Below, in pieces: positions 44,379 through 54,428 of a DNA stretch of 64,000 bases (its first letter is position 1; each line of letters begins with the position of its first letter). Origin of the DNA: an uncultured Alphaproteobacteria bacterium (lineage in GTDB: Bacteria; Pseudomonadota; Alphaproteobacteria; HIMB59); NCBI GenBank assembly GCA_902619375.1, contig CACNEB010000003.1, positions 39,527 through 103,526 on the forward strand, given 5' to 3'. Both the position numbers and the translations under genes were made by a program. The notes beneath the pieces are model-generated. The model did no database searches. It worked only from the letters and a program-made list of their open reading frames with translations, and had not been told where the DNA came from.

Positions 44379-45851
44379 ATGAATCATACTTTATTTTTTA
44401 AAATTAACCCATCAATAAAATTTCCTGCCTGGGATAGCGATAGTCATTATAAATTCCTTTTTAGTAAAAAATTATTTAAAACAAAAAGATCTTATGAAAG
44501 GTGGTTGGAAAAAATATCAATTTTTCCAGAAAATTTAAATATAGAAAGCCTTTTGAACATCCATGCAGGTCATATAAACAAATTAATTTATGAAGACTCC
44601 ATAAAAAAATTTGAAAAACAAAGATCACTTATTTTGTTTATCCAATACGTTGAGGTAAATAATAATAAATTTTTATTTGCAAATGATAGACGTAATGGAA
44701 GGCTATGGGTCAAAGTTAAATCAAATAAAATAAAAGATATTTCAGAGAGTTTAAAATATTTCTCAAAATTAAGAAAAAAAAATATTATTATTTTTCCAGA
44801 CGCTTATCTTCTTAAAATTTTTCTTGATCAAAAAATTGACGAAAATCAAATTAACAATAAATTAAAATTCTCAATTCATTTTCCTGAATATTTATTTTAT
44901 ATAAATAATTTCAAAATTAATGATACGAAACTACTCAATAAATTTAATTTACCTCCAAACAGCTATCTGTCAGATCTAGAAGCAGAAAGTATTCATATTA
45001 TTAGAGAAGTAGTTAGTGAAACAAAAAATCCTGTCATGCTTTACTCAATAGGGAAAGATAGTTCAGTGATGTTAAGGCTTGCTCAAAAAGCTTTTTACCC
45101 TAGTCTTCCCCCATTTCCTCTCTTACATGTTGATACTCGATGGAAGTTCCGAGAAATGTATTTATTTAGAAATTGGGTGGAAAAAAATAGTGGTATGAAG
45201 CTAATAACACATATTAATCCTGATGGTATTAAATCAAATATTAATCCCTTTGATCATGGCTCGGCTCTCCACACTGATATAATGAAAACTCAGAGTCTAA
45301 AACAAGCCTTGGACAAGTATAAATACGATGCTGCTTTTGGTGGAGCAAGAAGAGATGAGGAGAAATCAAGAGCCAAAGAAAGGGTTATTTCATTCCGAAA
45401 CCCCTCTCATCAATGGGACCCTAAAAATCAGCGTCCAGAGCTTTGGTCTTTATATAACTCTAAAGTCAATAAGGGTGAAAGCACAAGGGTTTTTCCCTTA
45501 TCTAATTGGACGGAATTAGATATTTGGCAATATATCTACCAAGAACAAATACCAATAGTTCCCTTATATTTTGCAAAAGTTAGACCTGTAGTCGTGAGAG
45601 ATGGAATGATTATTATGGTCGATGATGATCGATTTAATATTCAATCTAAAGAGAAAATTGAATTAAAAAGTATTAGGTTCAGAACACTTGGCTGTTATCC
45701 CTTAACTGGTGCTATTGAATCAAATGCAAATTCACTTGAAGACATTGTTCTTGAACTTCTTCAATCCAAAACATCCGAAAGACAGGGAAGAGCTATCGAT
45801 ACAGATTCAAGTAGCTCAATGGAAATCAAAAAAATTGATGGTTATTTTTAA
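44379..45851 (+). CDS. cysD: Sulfate adenylyltransferase subunit 2 with unusual ~196-aa N-terminal extension
   Basis: Codons 197 on: [43 protein letters not shown] ... [21 protein letters not shown] = canonical CysD; upstream part not recognised. Confidence 0.92.
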   Translation: MNHTLFFKINPSIKFPAWDSDSHYKFLFSKKLFKTKRSYERWLEKISIFPENLNIESLLNIHAGHINKLIYEDSIKKFEKQRSLILFIQYVEVNNNKFLFANDRRNGRLWVKVKSNKIKDISESLKYFSKLRKKNIIIFPDAYLLKIFLDQKIDENQINNKLKFSIHFPEYLFYINNFKINDTKLLNKFNLPPNSYLSDLEAESIHIIREVVSETKNPVMLYSIGKDSSVMLRLAQKAFYPSLPPFPLLHVDTRWKFREMYLFRNWVEKNSGMKLITHINPDGIKSNINPFDHGSALHTDIMKTQSLKQALDKYKYDAAFGGARRDEEKSRAKERVISFRNPSHQWDPKNQRPELWSLYNSKVNKGESTRVFPLSNWTELDIWQYIYQEQIPIVPLYFAKVRPVVVRDGMIIMVDDDRFNIQSKEKIELKSIRFRTLGCYPLTGAIESNANSLEDIVLELLQSKTSERQGRAIDTDSSSSMEIKKIDGYF

Positions 45852-47717
45852 ATGTATAAAGCCGGTACAATTAGCAGATACTTAAAAAGTCAAGCTTCCC
45901 TTGATCTATTAAGGTTTATCACTTGTGGATCTGTTGATGATGGTAAAAGTACGTTAATTGGGAGGATGCTTTATGAATCTCAAATGATATTTGATGATCA
46001 AGTTGCTTCCTTAAAAAACGACTCAAAAAAATATGGAACACAAGGTGAGAATATAGATTTTGCATTACTGGTAGATGGTTTATCAGCTGAGAGAGAACAA
46101 GGTATTACTATAGATGTTGCATATCGATTTTTTTCAAGTAGCAAAAGAAAGTTTATTGTAGCAGATACACCGGGTCACGAGCAATATACTAGAAATATGG
46201 CGACTGGGGCCTCAACAGCTGAGTTAGCTATCTTACTTGTTGATGTCCGTAATGGCATACTTACACAAACTAAGAGACATTCTTTTATTGTATCTCTTCT
46301 TGGAATTAAAAATATTGTCTTGGCAATCAATAAAATGGATTTAGTTAACTATGATAAAAATATTTACGAAAAAATAAGCTCTGAATACAAATTATTCTCA
46401 AAAAAATTAAATTTTGAAAATATTCAAAGTATTCCTATATCAGCACTTAAGGGAGATAATATTCACAAAAAATCTAAATACATGAAATGGTACAATGATA
46501 AAACCCTATTTGACTATTTAGAAACTACTAAAACTAAAATACAAAGCTCAGACAGTTTTGTACTTCCTGTTCAAAGTGTCAATAGACCTAATTTAAATTT
46601 CAGAGGATATTCAGGTACCATCGCTGAGGGAAAAATTAGAAAGGGTGATGAGTTAATTTCTCTTCCATCAAATCAAAAAGTAAAAGTAAAAGATATTTTT
46701 GTAGGTGAAAAACCACTTAAAACTGCAAATTATAAGCAAAGTATTACAATTACCATAGATAAAGAGATAGATACCTCCAGGGGAGATATACTCTGCTCAA
46801 AAAACTCCACAGTTGATATAGCTGACCAATTTAACATGAATGTTATTTGGATGTCAGAGGATAAGGGTTTTACTGGAAGAACTTATTTAGCGAAAATTCA
46901 TAATATCTCAACCAGTATTAAAATTATGAACATAAAAAAAATATATGACGTAAATACCTTAGAATTCGCTGCTGGAAATGAACTTAAACTCAATGATGTT
47001 GCAGAAATTTCTATCTCATTTAATAAAACTGTTCCCTTTACAACTTTTAAAGAAAATAAAATTTTGGGATCATTAATAATTATTGATCCAATTAATAATC
47101 AAACTATTGGAATGGGAATGATAAACTTTTCTCTTCGTAGATCACAAAATATTCAACTTCAAAACTTAACCATCAATAAGAATTTAAGAGAGAAGATTAA
47201 TGGTCATAAAGGTCAAGTGCTGTGGATGACTGGTCTCTCGGGATCAGGAAAATCCACTATAGCTAATGAACTAGAAAAAATATTATATTCTCAAGGTAAA
47301 AAAACATACATTCTTGATGGAGACAATATCCGACACGGATTAAATAAAGATTTAGGTTTTACAGACAAAGATAGAGTTGAAAATATAAGGCGAGTTGCAG
47401 AGGTGGCAAAACTTATGTGTGACGCTGGACTAATTGTGATCACTGCTTTTATATCACCATTTAGATTAGAGAGAGAAATGGCTCGATCACTTTTTGAAAA
47501 GAATGATTTTAAAGAAATTTATATTTCAACTCCTTTAAAAGTAGCTGAAAAAAGAGATCCTAAAGGTTTATATAAAAAGGCAAGACAAGGTAAAATACCA
47601 AACTTCACAGGCATAGACAGCATCTATGAAAGTCCTATTAATCCTGAACTGGAAATTGATACCTCTAAAGTTTCTTTAAGTAAGGCTGTAAAAAAAATAT
47701 TGAATATTATTACTTAA
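45852..47717 (+). CDS. cysNC: Bifunctional sulfate adenylyltransferase subunit 1 / adenylylsulfate kinase
   Basis: [36 protein letters not shown], then [34 protein letters not shown]. Confidence 0.96.
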   Translation: MYKAGTISRYLKSQASLDLLRFITCGSVDDGKSTLIGRMLYESQMIFDDQVASLKNDSKKYGTQGENIDFALLVDGLSAEREQGITIDVAYRFFSSSKRKFIVADTPGHEQYTRNMATGASTAELAILLVDVRNGILTQTKRHSFIVSLLGIKNIVLAINKMDLVNYDKNIYEKISSEYKLFSKKLNFENIQSIPISALKGDNIHKKSKYMKWYNDKTLFDYLETTKTKIQSSDSFVLPVQSVNRPNLNFRGYSGTIAEGKIRKGDELISLPSNQKVKVKDIFVGEKPLKTANYKQSITITIDKEIDTSRGDILCSKNSTVDIADQFNMNVIWMSEDKGFTGRTYLAKIHNISTSIKIMNIKKIYDVNTLEFAAGNELKLNDVAEISISFNKTVPFTTFKENKILGSLIIIDPINNQTIGMGMINFSLRRSQNIQLQNLTINKNLREKINGHKGQVLWMTGLSGSGKSTIANELEKILYSQGKKTYILDGDNIRHGLNKDLGFTDKDRVENIRRVAEVAKLMCDAGLIVITAFISPFRLEREMARSLFEKNDFKEIYISTPLKVAEKRDPKGLYKKARQGKIPNFTGIDSIYESPINPELEIDTSKVSLSKAVKKILNIIT

Positions 47718-48195
47718 GTCGAATTTCCAATTGTTGAAATTTAGTCATATCAAAAACTATATTTTCAAAAATAACATCTTCAAAATTTAAATTAGGGTTT
47801 AATGAAAACCCGAATGGTTCTAGAGGTTGACCTTTAAAATCTCTAGAAAATTCTCCATTTCCATCAGTATCTTGAAAAGCAAATAAGCCAATATTAATAT
47901 GTGGGAAAGCTTTTAAATTAACATTATTAAATTTGTTAATATCTTGTTCTACGACGATAAATAGTGGTGCGGAATTTTCCTCAAAATAATATTTCCTGTC
48001 ATATCCTAAAATGTGAATTGGACTAGTAGCATCAACAAATCCTGTAACCTTGGCTGTAAGGTGGTCAGAATGTGAGTAATTTATTAAAAAAAAAGCCTGA
48101 AAAGCAACAAGATAAATTACCTTTGAGAAATTAACTTTTTGCCTGTGCATAACTTTTGAAAGATTAATGTTTTTTCTTAAAAATTGCACAAACAA
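47710..48195 (-). CDS. DUF2141-like secreted protein
   Basis: [34 protein letters not shown] resembles the DUF2141 DxNGNGxLDxNxxGxPxExYGFS motif. Confidence 0.7.
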   Translation of the reverse strand: MFVQFLRKNINLSKVMHRQKVNFSKVIYLVAFQAFFLINYSHSDHLTAKVTGFVDATSPIHILGYDRKYYFEENSAPLFIVVEQDINKFNNVNLKAFPHINIGLFAFQDTDGNGEFSRDFKGQPLEPFGFSLNPNLNFEDVIFENIVFDMTKFQQLEIRLK

Positions 48196-48360
48196 TTTGA
48201 TTAAATTTACTTAAAAAGAACAAACTACCAAAAAAACCTGATAAACATAGTTTTTTTAAAAAAAAAATTATCAGAACCTATCATGATTTAATTAATAATC
48301 TAGATGCATTCTAAATATATGTGGATAACTCTGTTTAAAAATATTAACTTCTTTGGGATT

Positions 48361-48651
48361 ATGAAAAAAGGCTACATTATTGTTAGGGTTTCTATTCTCG
48401 ACTCTAATCTATTTCAACAATATCCTCCTTTATCAACAGAAGTTATGAATAAGTATGGTGGTAAGTACATAATTAGAGGTGGAAAAACTGATATTTTAGA
48501 AGGGGAATGGCCTGTAGACAGAACTACCGTAGTAGAGTTTGAAAGCTTTGAAAGTGCTAAAAAATGTTATGAGTCTGTTGAATACTCAAAGGCTATGAAA
48601 ATAAGGCAAAATAGTACAAAAAGTGATCTTATATTGATAGAGGGATATTAA
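48361..48651 (+). CDS. DUF1330 family protein
   Basis: MKKGYIIVRVSILDSNLFQQYPPLSTEVMNKYGGKYIIRGGKTDILEGEWPVDRTTVVEFESFESAKKCYES; listed start 48304 is probably too early. Confidence 0.88.
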   Translation: MKKGYIIVRVSILDSNLFQQYPPLSTEVMNKYGGKYIIRGGKTDILEGEWPVDRTTVVEFESFESAKKCYESVEYSKAMKIRQNSTKSDLILIEGY

Positions 48652-48824
48652 TTCTTTTTAAAAAATTGATCGGCTAATTTGAGTTTGTCTTTTTTCTTTT
48701 TCAGTAAAATCTCTAAGTTTTTGATTTCTAATTTATGATTGCTAATCATCTCCTCAATTTCTTCAACACTCAAATCATCTAAATCAATTGGTTTTGTTTT
48801 TTTTGGCTCATCTTCATCAAACAT
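48648..48824 (-). CDS. DUF1192-like small coiled-coil protein
   Basis: MFDEDEPKKTKPIDLDDLSVEEIEEMISNHKLEIKNLEILLKKKK. Confidence 0.65.
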   Translation of the reverse strand: MFDEDEPKKTKPIDLDDLSVEEIEEMISNHKLEIKNLEILLKKKKDKLKLADQFFKKN

Positions 48825-49656
48825 TTGTTCTATATCCTTCCTTTGTCCAAATAATTGGAAAAAAACTTTCATCTAGCTCATCTGTTTCTAATTTTTTATA
48901 TTTTTTATAAATTCTCGCAGTACCTCCTGTGTTTGTTGGATGAAACTTAGAGTCAGAGGGAACACAATGAGCTACTATTGCCCTTCTATTACTGTTTGTA
49001 TTATTAACACCTGATCCATGCCAAGTGTATCCATGATGAAATGCTACTCCACCTGCTGGAACTTCAACATATTGAATTTGAATTTCCTTATTTAATTTTG
49101 AAGCATAATCATTTAACTCTTTTTTATAATCTTTAGGAGAATGAAATTGTCCTTTAGGAGGACTTAATCCCCAGAGGTGTGAACCTTTTACATACTCAAG
49201 TGTCCCTTTTTCTTTATCGACATTATCGATGGGCATCCAACATGTCATCATAGTTTGCGGTACAATCCAATCATCATATGCAGCATCTTGATGATAAGCT
49301 AAAGTTTTACCTCCCGGTGGTTTCCATAAAACATTGTCTTGTAAAAGTCTTGATCCACTCCAGCCCATCAGTTCAGCACAAGCTTTTCCTAAAAATTCAT
49401 TGCAAACTATTTCCTTTATAGAATTATCTGATTTCCAAGCGTTACAAATTTGTCTAGTAACATCTTTGGGTCCACTTTCAAACTTCCAATTCCACTCGTC
49501 AGGTTCAATACCTGTTTCAAAGTTTCCATTAAATAAACTATGAAACCTCTCATACAATCGCTCAAAATGGGTTGAATCAAGAAAACTCTCAATAATCAAA
49601 AAACCATTTTTTTGAAAATCTTTTTTTTGATCCTCATTTAAAGAAATTTCTATCAT
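48817..49656 (-). CDS. Phytanoyl-CoA dioxygenase family protein (Fe/2OG)
   Basis: FQKNGFLIIESFLD, YHQDAAYDDW, GGVAFHHGYTWHGSGVNNTNSNRRAIVAHCVPSDSKF. Confidence 0.88.
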   Translation of the reverse strand: MIEISLNEDQKKDFQKNGFLIIESFLDSTHFERLYERFHSLFNGNFETGIEPDEWNWKFESGPKDVTRQICNAWKSDNSIKEIVCNEFLGKACAELMGWSGSRLLQDNVLWKPPGGKTLAYHQDAAYDDWIVPQTMMTCWMPIDNVDKEKGTLEYVKGSHLWGLSPPKGQFHSPKDYKKELNDYASKLNKEIQIQYVEVPAGGVAFHHGYTWHGSGVNNTNSNRRAIVAHCVPSDSKFHPTNTGGTARIYKKYKKLETDELDESFFPIIWTKEGYRTNV

Positions 49657-49742
49657 TATAAAAATTTTATCATCCTTTATGAAATATATTTTAGATTATC
49701 ATTTAAATAAATTGACATTTTTGTTAGATTTCTGATAATCCA

Positions 49743-49910
49743 ATGATGTCAAAAAAACTAATATTAATAATACTTTCCTCATTTTTTTTAATCACTAGTT
49801 GCGCAACTGTGAGCGAAAAAGCTAATGACGCTTACGATTCTGTAGCGGGTGCCGTATCTAAAGGTTACAACAAAGTTAAAGATACAGTAACCGGCAGCGA
49901 CGACGATTAA
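49743..49910 (+). CDS. Small lipoprotein (55 aa, entericidin-like size)
   Basis: Not in ORF track; MMSKKLILIILSSFFLITSCATVSEKANDAYDSVAGAVSKGYNKVKDTVTGSDDD* with lipobox LITSC. Confidence 0.75.
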   Translation: MMSKKLILIILSSFFLITSCATVSEKANDAYDSVAGAVSKGYNKVKDTVTGSDDD

Positions 49911-49963
49911 GTTTAGCGCTTTACAAGGCGTGCCCTTTAATAAGTTCAAATTAATTTAATTTA

Positions 49964-50689
49964 ATGAAATTTATATCTCTTCAACATATTTCAATTGAGG
50001 ATCCTGGTACGTTTAAAGATTTTCTTTTAGAGGATGGTCATACTATAACAACTATCCAATTGGATGAGGGTGATAGTATTCCAAATAATTTAGATGAATT
50101 TGACGCTATGCTTTGTATGGGTGGACCTATGGATACATTTATGGAGGATCAATATTCATGGTTAGTATCTGAAAAAAAAGCAATAGGTGAATACGTATTA
50201 AACCTTAAGAAACCTTTTTTAGGGTTTTGCTTAGGATGTCAGCTTTTAGGTGAGGTATTAGGAGGAAAAGTAGTTGAGTCTAAACCACCTGAAATTGGCG
50301 TATTGGATATTAACATTGAAACAAGTGCCAAAGAAGATCATATTTTTGGTTTTCTTCCAAATAAAATAAAAGCATTGCAATGGCATTCTTATGAAGTGGT
50401 AGGTTTGGAGACTAACTCTAAAGTGAAAGTTATAGGTACCTCGCCCTCAACAAAATATCAAATATTTGGCTATGACAAGTATGCCTATGGGATTCAATTT
50501 CATTTAGAAATTCGAAAAACCACTGTAGATGATTGGGCTCAAGTTCCTGAATATAAAAATGCTCTAGAAAAATCACTCGGTGCTGATGCCTTACCTCAAA
50601 TGAAAGATATGGTAGCTAAAGAAATTGATACCATGATGATGCAGTGCAACCAAATGTATAAAAATTTCGTTAAAATAACTAAAAATTAG
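49964..50689 (+). CDS. Class I glutamine amidotransferase-like protein
   Basis: LCMGGPMDTFMEDQYSWLVSEKKAI, FLGFCLGCQLLGEVLGG, YGIQFHLEI. Confidence 0.9.
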   Translation: MKFISLQHISIEDPGTFKDFLLEDGHTITTIQLDEGDSIPNNLDEFDAMLCMGGPMDTFMEDQYSWLVSEKKAIGEYVLNLKKPFLGFCLGCQLLGEVLGGKVVESKPPEIGVLDINIETSAKEDHIFGFLPNKIKALQWHSYEVVGLETNSKVKVIGTSPSTKYQIFGYDKYAYGIQFHLEIRKTTVDDWAQVPEYKNALEKSLGADALPQMKDMVAKEIDTMMMQCNQMYKNFVKITKN

Positions 50690-50710
50690 TTTTTTACTAA
50701 CTTAATTTAG

Positions 50711-51748
50711 ATGCACAGAAGAGATTTTATAAAAAAGGTTATACTTTTTTCATTGTCCTTTGTAATTCTAAAGACAAAAATTATGGCAAACACTCTCTTT
50801 AAACCTTTCAATTTAGTAGATGGGATCTTTGTCAATAACTACATTTCACATAAAAGTAGTTTCAAAGATTTTTGGAAATGGAGGAAGGAATCAAATAAGC
50901 CAGAACCTATTACGTTTCCTATTATTGAAAATGACCCTGAATATTTAAAATCTAATAAATCTAAAAAAACAATTACTTGGGTTGGTCATTCAACATTCTT
51001 ACTACAGATTGATGGTATAAATATATTAACTGACCCCCATTTCACTAAAAGAGCTTCTCCTCTAAGTTTCATGGGACCTGCAAGAACAACACCTCCTGGA
51101 TTAAAAATAGAAGAATTGCCTTTTATTGACTTTGTTTTAATTTCTCATAACCACTACGATCATCTAGACTCAAAAACAATCCAACTTTTATTAAAAAAAC
51201 AAAATGTAAATCAACCTACATTTTTTGTACCACTAAAATTAAAAGATATTTTATCAAAATTAGGTGCAAGAAATGTTATGGAACATGAATGGTGGCAAAT
51301 GACTCAGTTCAAAAACTTAGAAATTCATTCCGTCCCAGTACAACATTGGAGTAAGAGAACATTTAACGATACCAATAAAACACTTTGGTGTGGTTGGGTT
51401 GTTAAAGCAAATAATTTTAAGTATTTTTTTGTAGGCGATACTGGATATTCAAAAGATTTTAAGGATATTCAAAAAAAATTTGGATCGTTTGACTTATCAA
51501 CGATACCCATAGGAGCATATGCCCCAAGATGGTTTATGAAAGACTCGCATTGTAACGTTGAAGAAGCAATTCAAATTCACAAAGATGTTAAATCTAAAAA
51601 ATCTATAGCTATGCATTGGGGAACATTTCAATTAACAGATGAACCTATGGATGAGCCTATAAAATTACTCCAAGAACTAACTAAGCAGTTAAAGATAAGC
51701 AAAGATGAGTTTTCTTATATGACTCACGGTCAAACAAGAAAAATTTAA
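50711..51748 (+). CDS. MBL-fold metallohydrolase, NAPE-PLD-like, with Tat-like RRDFIKK leader
   Basis: ITWVGHSTFLLQIDGINILTDPHF, LISHNHYDHLD, FVGDTGYSKDF, AMHWGTFQLTDEP. Confidence 0.9.
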   Translation: MHRRDFIKKVILFSLSFVILKTKIMANTLFKPFNLVDGIFVNNYISHKSSFKDFWKWRKESNKPEPITFPIIENDPEYLKSNKSKKTITWVGHSTFLLQIDGINILTDPHFTKRASPLSFMGPARTTPPGLKIEELPFIDFVLISHNHYDHLDSKTIQLLLKKQNVNQPTFFVPLKLKDILSKLGARNVMEHEWWQMTQFKNLEIHSVPVQHWSKRTFNDTNKTLWCGWVVKANNFKYFFVGDTGYSKDFKDIQKKFGSFDLSTIPIGAYAPRWFMKDSHCNVEEAIQIHKDVKSKKSIAMHWGTFQLTDEPMDEPIKLLQELTKQLKISKDEFSYMTHGQTRKI

Positions 51749-51921
51749 GTAAAATAATTATAGGCCTGATATGACAGCGTAATTACAATTACAATTAATG
51801 CCCATATACTTAAATTACTCAAAAACTGTTTAAGGGAAGAGTTTGTATCTAAAAAACGAGGTCCAACTAAAATCAGTAGACATATAAAATAGATAATAGG
51901 CATTATGATTTCAGCAGACAT
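51745..51921 (-). CDS. 58-aa two-TM small membrane protein, start/stop overlapped with upstream channel gene
   Basis: Not in ORF track; MSAEIIMPIIYFICLLILVGPRFLDTNSSLKQFLSNLSIWALIVIVITLSYQAYNYFT*; TAATG junction with the ion channel CDS. Confidence 0.65.
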   Translation of the reverse strand: MSAEIIMPIIYFICLLILVGPRFLDTNSSLKQFLSNLSIWALIVIVITLSYQAYNYFT

Positions 51922-52751
51922 TATTGATCTTTTTTTAGTTTATCTAAACTAATCTCCTCAGAAAATTGTTCATTTAACTTTTCAGCATTATTTCTGGTTT
52001 TTATCATATCATCCTTTTTTTCGTTCTGATTTACAACTACATCAACCAAAATTGCTATTAGAAGATTTAACATTGTAATAGCACAGACAATTATAAAACT
52101 AAAAAAATAAATCCATGCCCACCAATAAATATCTTGTAGAGGCAACATTACCTGTTCCCAAGATGATAATGTTAAAACTTGAAATAAAGTGATCATTGAA
52201 ATCCCCACATCAGACCATCTCTCGGGTATGCTATTTGAAAAGACTATTGCTCCAATAGTTGCATAAATATAGAGAATTATGAAAAGCAGCAAACTTACAT
52301 AAAAAACTCTTTTTAACGATCCAATCAAAGACTCAATGATTAATTTTAACTCAGGAATAATAGATATAACTCTCAAAACTCTGAATACTCTTAATAATCT
52401 CAAAAGAAGAAAACTGGAGTTGTTAGGTATAGGTATTAATGAGACCAAAACAATAAATGTGTCAAAAATATTCCAACCATTTTTAAAAAAATTTGATTTT
52501 TTCGGCTCTCCTATAAAACGAATTGAAATTTCTATTACAAAAAAAATAGTTATTAAATAATCAAGATATTTAATGAGCTCTCTTGAGAACTCTCCTAAAT
52601 TGTAAGTATTTAAACCGATAGTAAATGCATTAAATATGATGATAAATAAAACTGAGTATTGAAATAACTTGCTTTCTCTGATTTTAAAAAAGGTATGTTT
52701 CATATTTTTTAAGAATTTATTATCCAAAAAAAGAGTATATAAATCAACCAA
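51921..52751 (-). CDS. Voltage-gated ion channel, bacterial Nav (NaChBac)-like, atypical selectivity filter
   Basis: S4 LLLRLLRVFRVLRV, pore FQVLTLSSWEQVMLPLQ, S6 FIIVCAITMLNLLIAILVDVV, C-terminal coiled coil. Confidence 0.92.
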   Translation of the reverse strand: MVDLYTLFLDNKFLKNMKHTFFKIRESKLFQYSVLFIIIFNAFTIGLNTYNLGEFSRELIKYLDYLITIFFVIEISIRFIGEPKKSNFFKNGWNIFDTFIVLVSLIPIPNNSSFLLLRLLRVFRVLRVISIIPELKLIIESLIGSLKRVFYVSLLLFIILYIYATIGAIVFSNSIPERWSDVGISMITLFQVLTLSSWEQVMLPLQDIYWWAWIYFFSFIIVCAITMLNLLIAILVDVVVNQNEKKDDMIKTRNNAEKLNEQFSEEISLDKLKKDQ

Positions 52752-52752
52752 T

Positions 52753-52827
52753 GGTTCTGTGGTGAAACGGATATCACACTTGACTACGGATCAAGAATTC
52801 AGGGTTCGAATCCTTGCAGAACCGCCA
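52753..52827 (+). tRNA. tRNA-Arg (anticodon ACG), CCA encoded
   Basis: GGTTCTG...CAGAACC acceptor, anticodon arm CTTGA-CTACGGA-TCAAG, T-arm CAGGG-TTCGAAT-CCTTG, GCCA end. Confidence 0.93.
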
Positions 52828-52829
52828 TT

Positions 52830-53660
52830 TTAAATTTTTAAATTATCAATGAGTCTAATTTTGCCTTTATAGATTGCATAAAAAAGTCTCGACTCAGAAA
52901 CTTTACCATTGAAACTTAGGTCCTCATTATTTCTAAATTCGAAGTAATCAAATTCTTCAATATCTTGTTCGACAATAAAATCTTTGGCTTTTTGGTTTGC
53001 AGTATTAATATCAAATGATTTTTCTAAAGTTTTTAGAAAATTTTCTACTTTTTGATGAAAACTTACAAAATCTTGTATTTGTTTTTTACTTAATTTTTCA
53101 TTTCTCGATGAATAGGCAATGCCTTCTTCATTTCTTTTTGTAGGTACAGATACTATTTCTAAAAATTCATATTTTTCTTGAATAAATTTTTCAATTATCT
53201 TGAGTTGCTGAAAATCTTTTTCACCAAAATAAACCTTGTTACTTTTTACAATTGAAAAAAATTTATTTAGTACAGTGATTACACCATCAAAATGTCCTTT
53301 TCTGTATTTATCACAAAGAATATTATTATAATTATTATTTTTTAAAATAGTTTCATCTTTGTTGTAAATTTCTTCTGCTGATGGTTCAAATAATATATCT
53401 ACGTCGTTGTCAGAGCAAAAATCGTAGTCAAGGCCCTTATTCCTAGGATAAGATTTAAAATCTTCTTTACTGTTAAATTGTTTTTCATTTACAAAAATAC
53501 TTACAATAGTTTTGTGATTATCATTTTTTGATTTTTTTATCAGTTCTCCATGTCCCTTATGAAGGGCGCCCATAGTAGGAACAAAACCAATTGAGTATTT
53601 TCGATTTTGATAAGCAGTCAAATATAACTGTAAATTAGAAATGTCTTTAATTATCAACAT
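52830..53660 (-). CDS. panC: Pantothenate synthetase
   Basis: IGFVPTMGALHKGHGELIKKSK, VSIFVNEKQFN, YFGEKDFQQL, SSRNEKLSKKQ. Confidence 0.95.
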   Translation of the reverse strand: MLIIKDISNLQLYLTAYQNRKYSIGFVPTMGALHKGHGELIKKSKNDNHKTIVSIFVNEKQFNSKEDFKSYPRNKGLDYDFCSDNDVDILFEPSAEEIYNKDETILKNNNYNNILCDKYRKGHFDGVITVLNKFFSIVKSNKVYFGEKDFQQLKIIEKFIQEKYEFLEIVSVPTKRNEEGIAYSSRNEKLSKKQIQDFVSFHQKVENFLKTLEKSFDINTANQKAKDFIVEQDIEEFDYFEFRNNEDLSFNGKVSESRLFYAIYKGKIRLIDNLKI

Positions 53661-53733
53661 AATTTGTTTTTATTTATTGACTTCATATCAATAATTGTTA
53701 AATGTAGGAACCAATTTTTTAGGTGTATTAGCA

Positions 53734-53868
53734 ATGAAAAGAACATATCAACCAAGTCAATTAGTTAGAAAAAGAAGGCATGGATTCCGTTCTAGAATGT
53801 CAACTGTTGGTGGTCGTAAAGTCATTAATGCTAGAAGAGCTAAAGGTCGATCTAGACTGTCTGCTTAA
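53734..53868 (+). CDS. rpmH: 50S ribosomal protein L34
   Basis: Not in ORF track (44 aa): [44 protein letters not shown]. Confidence 0.98.
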   Translation: MKRTYQPSQLVRKRRHGFRSRMSTVGGRKVINARRAKGRSRLSA

Positions 53869-53871
53869 TTT

Positions 53872-54201
53872 TTGAGACTTCCTACATTAAAAAAATCTTC
53901 CCAATTTTCTCAAATCAGAAACAAAGGGAACTACTTTAAAAGTTCAAGTTTTAATGGCTATATTCTTCATGACGCAGATTTAGAAACTTTTCTAGTTGGT
54001 ATTATAGCTAGTAAAAAGCTTGGCAATGCAGTTGAAAGAAATAGGGCTAAAAGAAGGGCTAGAGAGGCAATTCGAACATGCAGTCTTATAAATACATTAA
54101 ATCAAGTCAAATTTGTAATAATACTCAAAAAAACAGTTTTGAAAGTACCTTTTATTGATTTAAAACAAGATATTGAAAAATTCTTATCTCATGAAAAATA
54201 A
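53872..54201 (+). CDS. rnpA: Ribonuclease P protein component (TTG start)
   Basis: RLPTLKKSSQFSQIRNKGNYFKSSSF...IASKKLGNAVERNRAKRRAREAIR; starts TTG right after rpmH. Confidence 0.93.
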   Translation: MRLPTLKKSSQFSQIRNKGNYFKSSSFNGYILHDADLETFLVGIIASKKLGNAVERNRAKRRAREAIRTCSLINTLNQVKFVIILKKTVLKVPFIDLKQDIEKFLSHEK

Positions 54202-54427
54202 TATAAAAAAGTTTTGGAAAATAACTTTTATTGCACCGATTAAATTTTATCAATTATTCATATCACCTATGTTACCAAAAACTTGCAGACATCTTCCAAC
54301 ATGCTCTGAATATACAATTGAGGCTATTCAAGAATTTGGTGTTTTAAAAGGAATAACAATGGGAATGGTTAGAATTCTAAAATGTAATCCGTTAGGTTCG
54401 TCTGGTTACGACCCAATAAAAAAATAA
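54191..54427 (+). CDS. yidD: Membrane protein insertion efficiency factor
   Basis: PIKFYQLFISPMLPKTCRHLPTCSEYTIEAIQEFG...CNPLGSSGYDPI. Confidence 0.95.
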   Translation: MKNNIKKFWKITFIAPIKFYQLFISPMLPKTCRHLPTCSEYTIEAIQEFGVLKGITMGMVRILKCNPLGSSGYDPIKK

Positions 54428-54428
54428 T

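Noticed and set aside
52753-52827. tRNA-Arg as an integration site
   Set aside because: No 3'-end duplicate or integrase beside it; neighbours are chromosomal genes.
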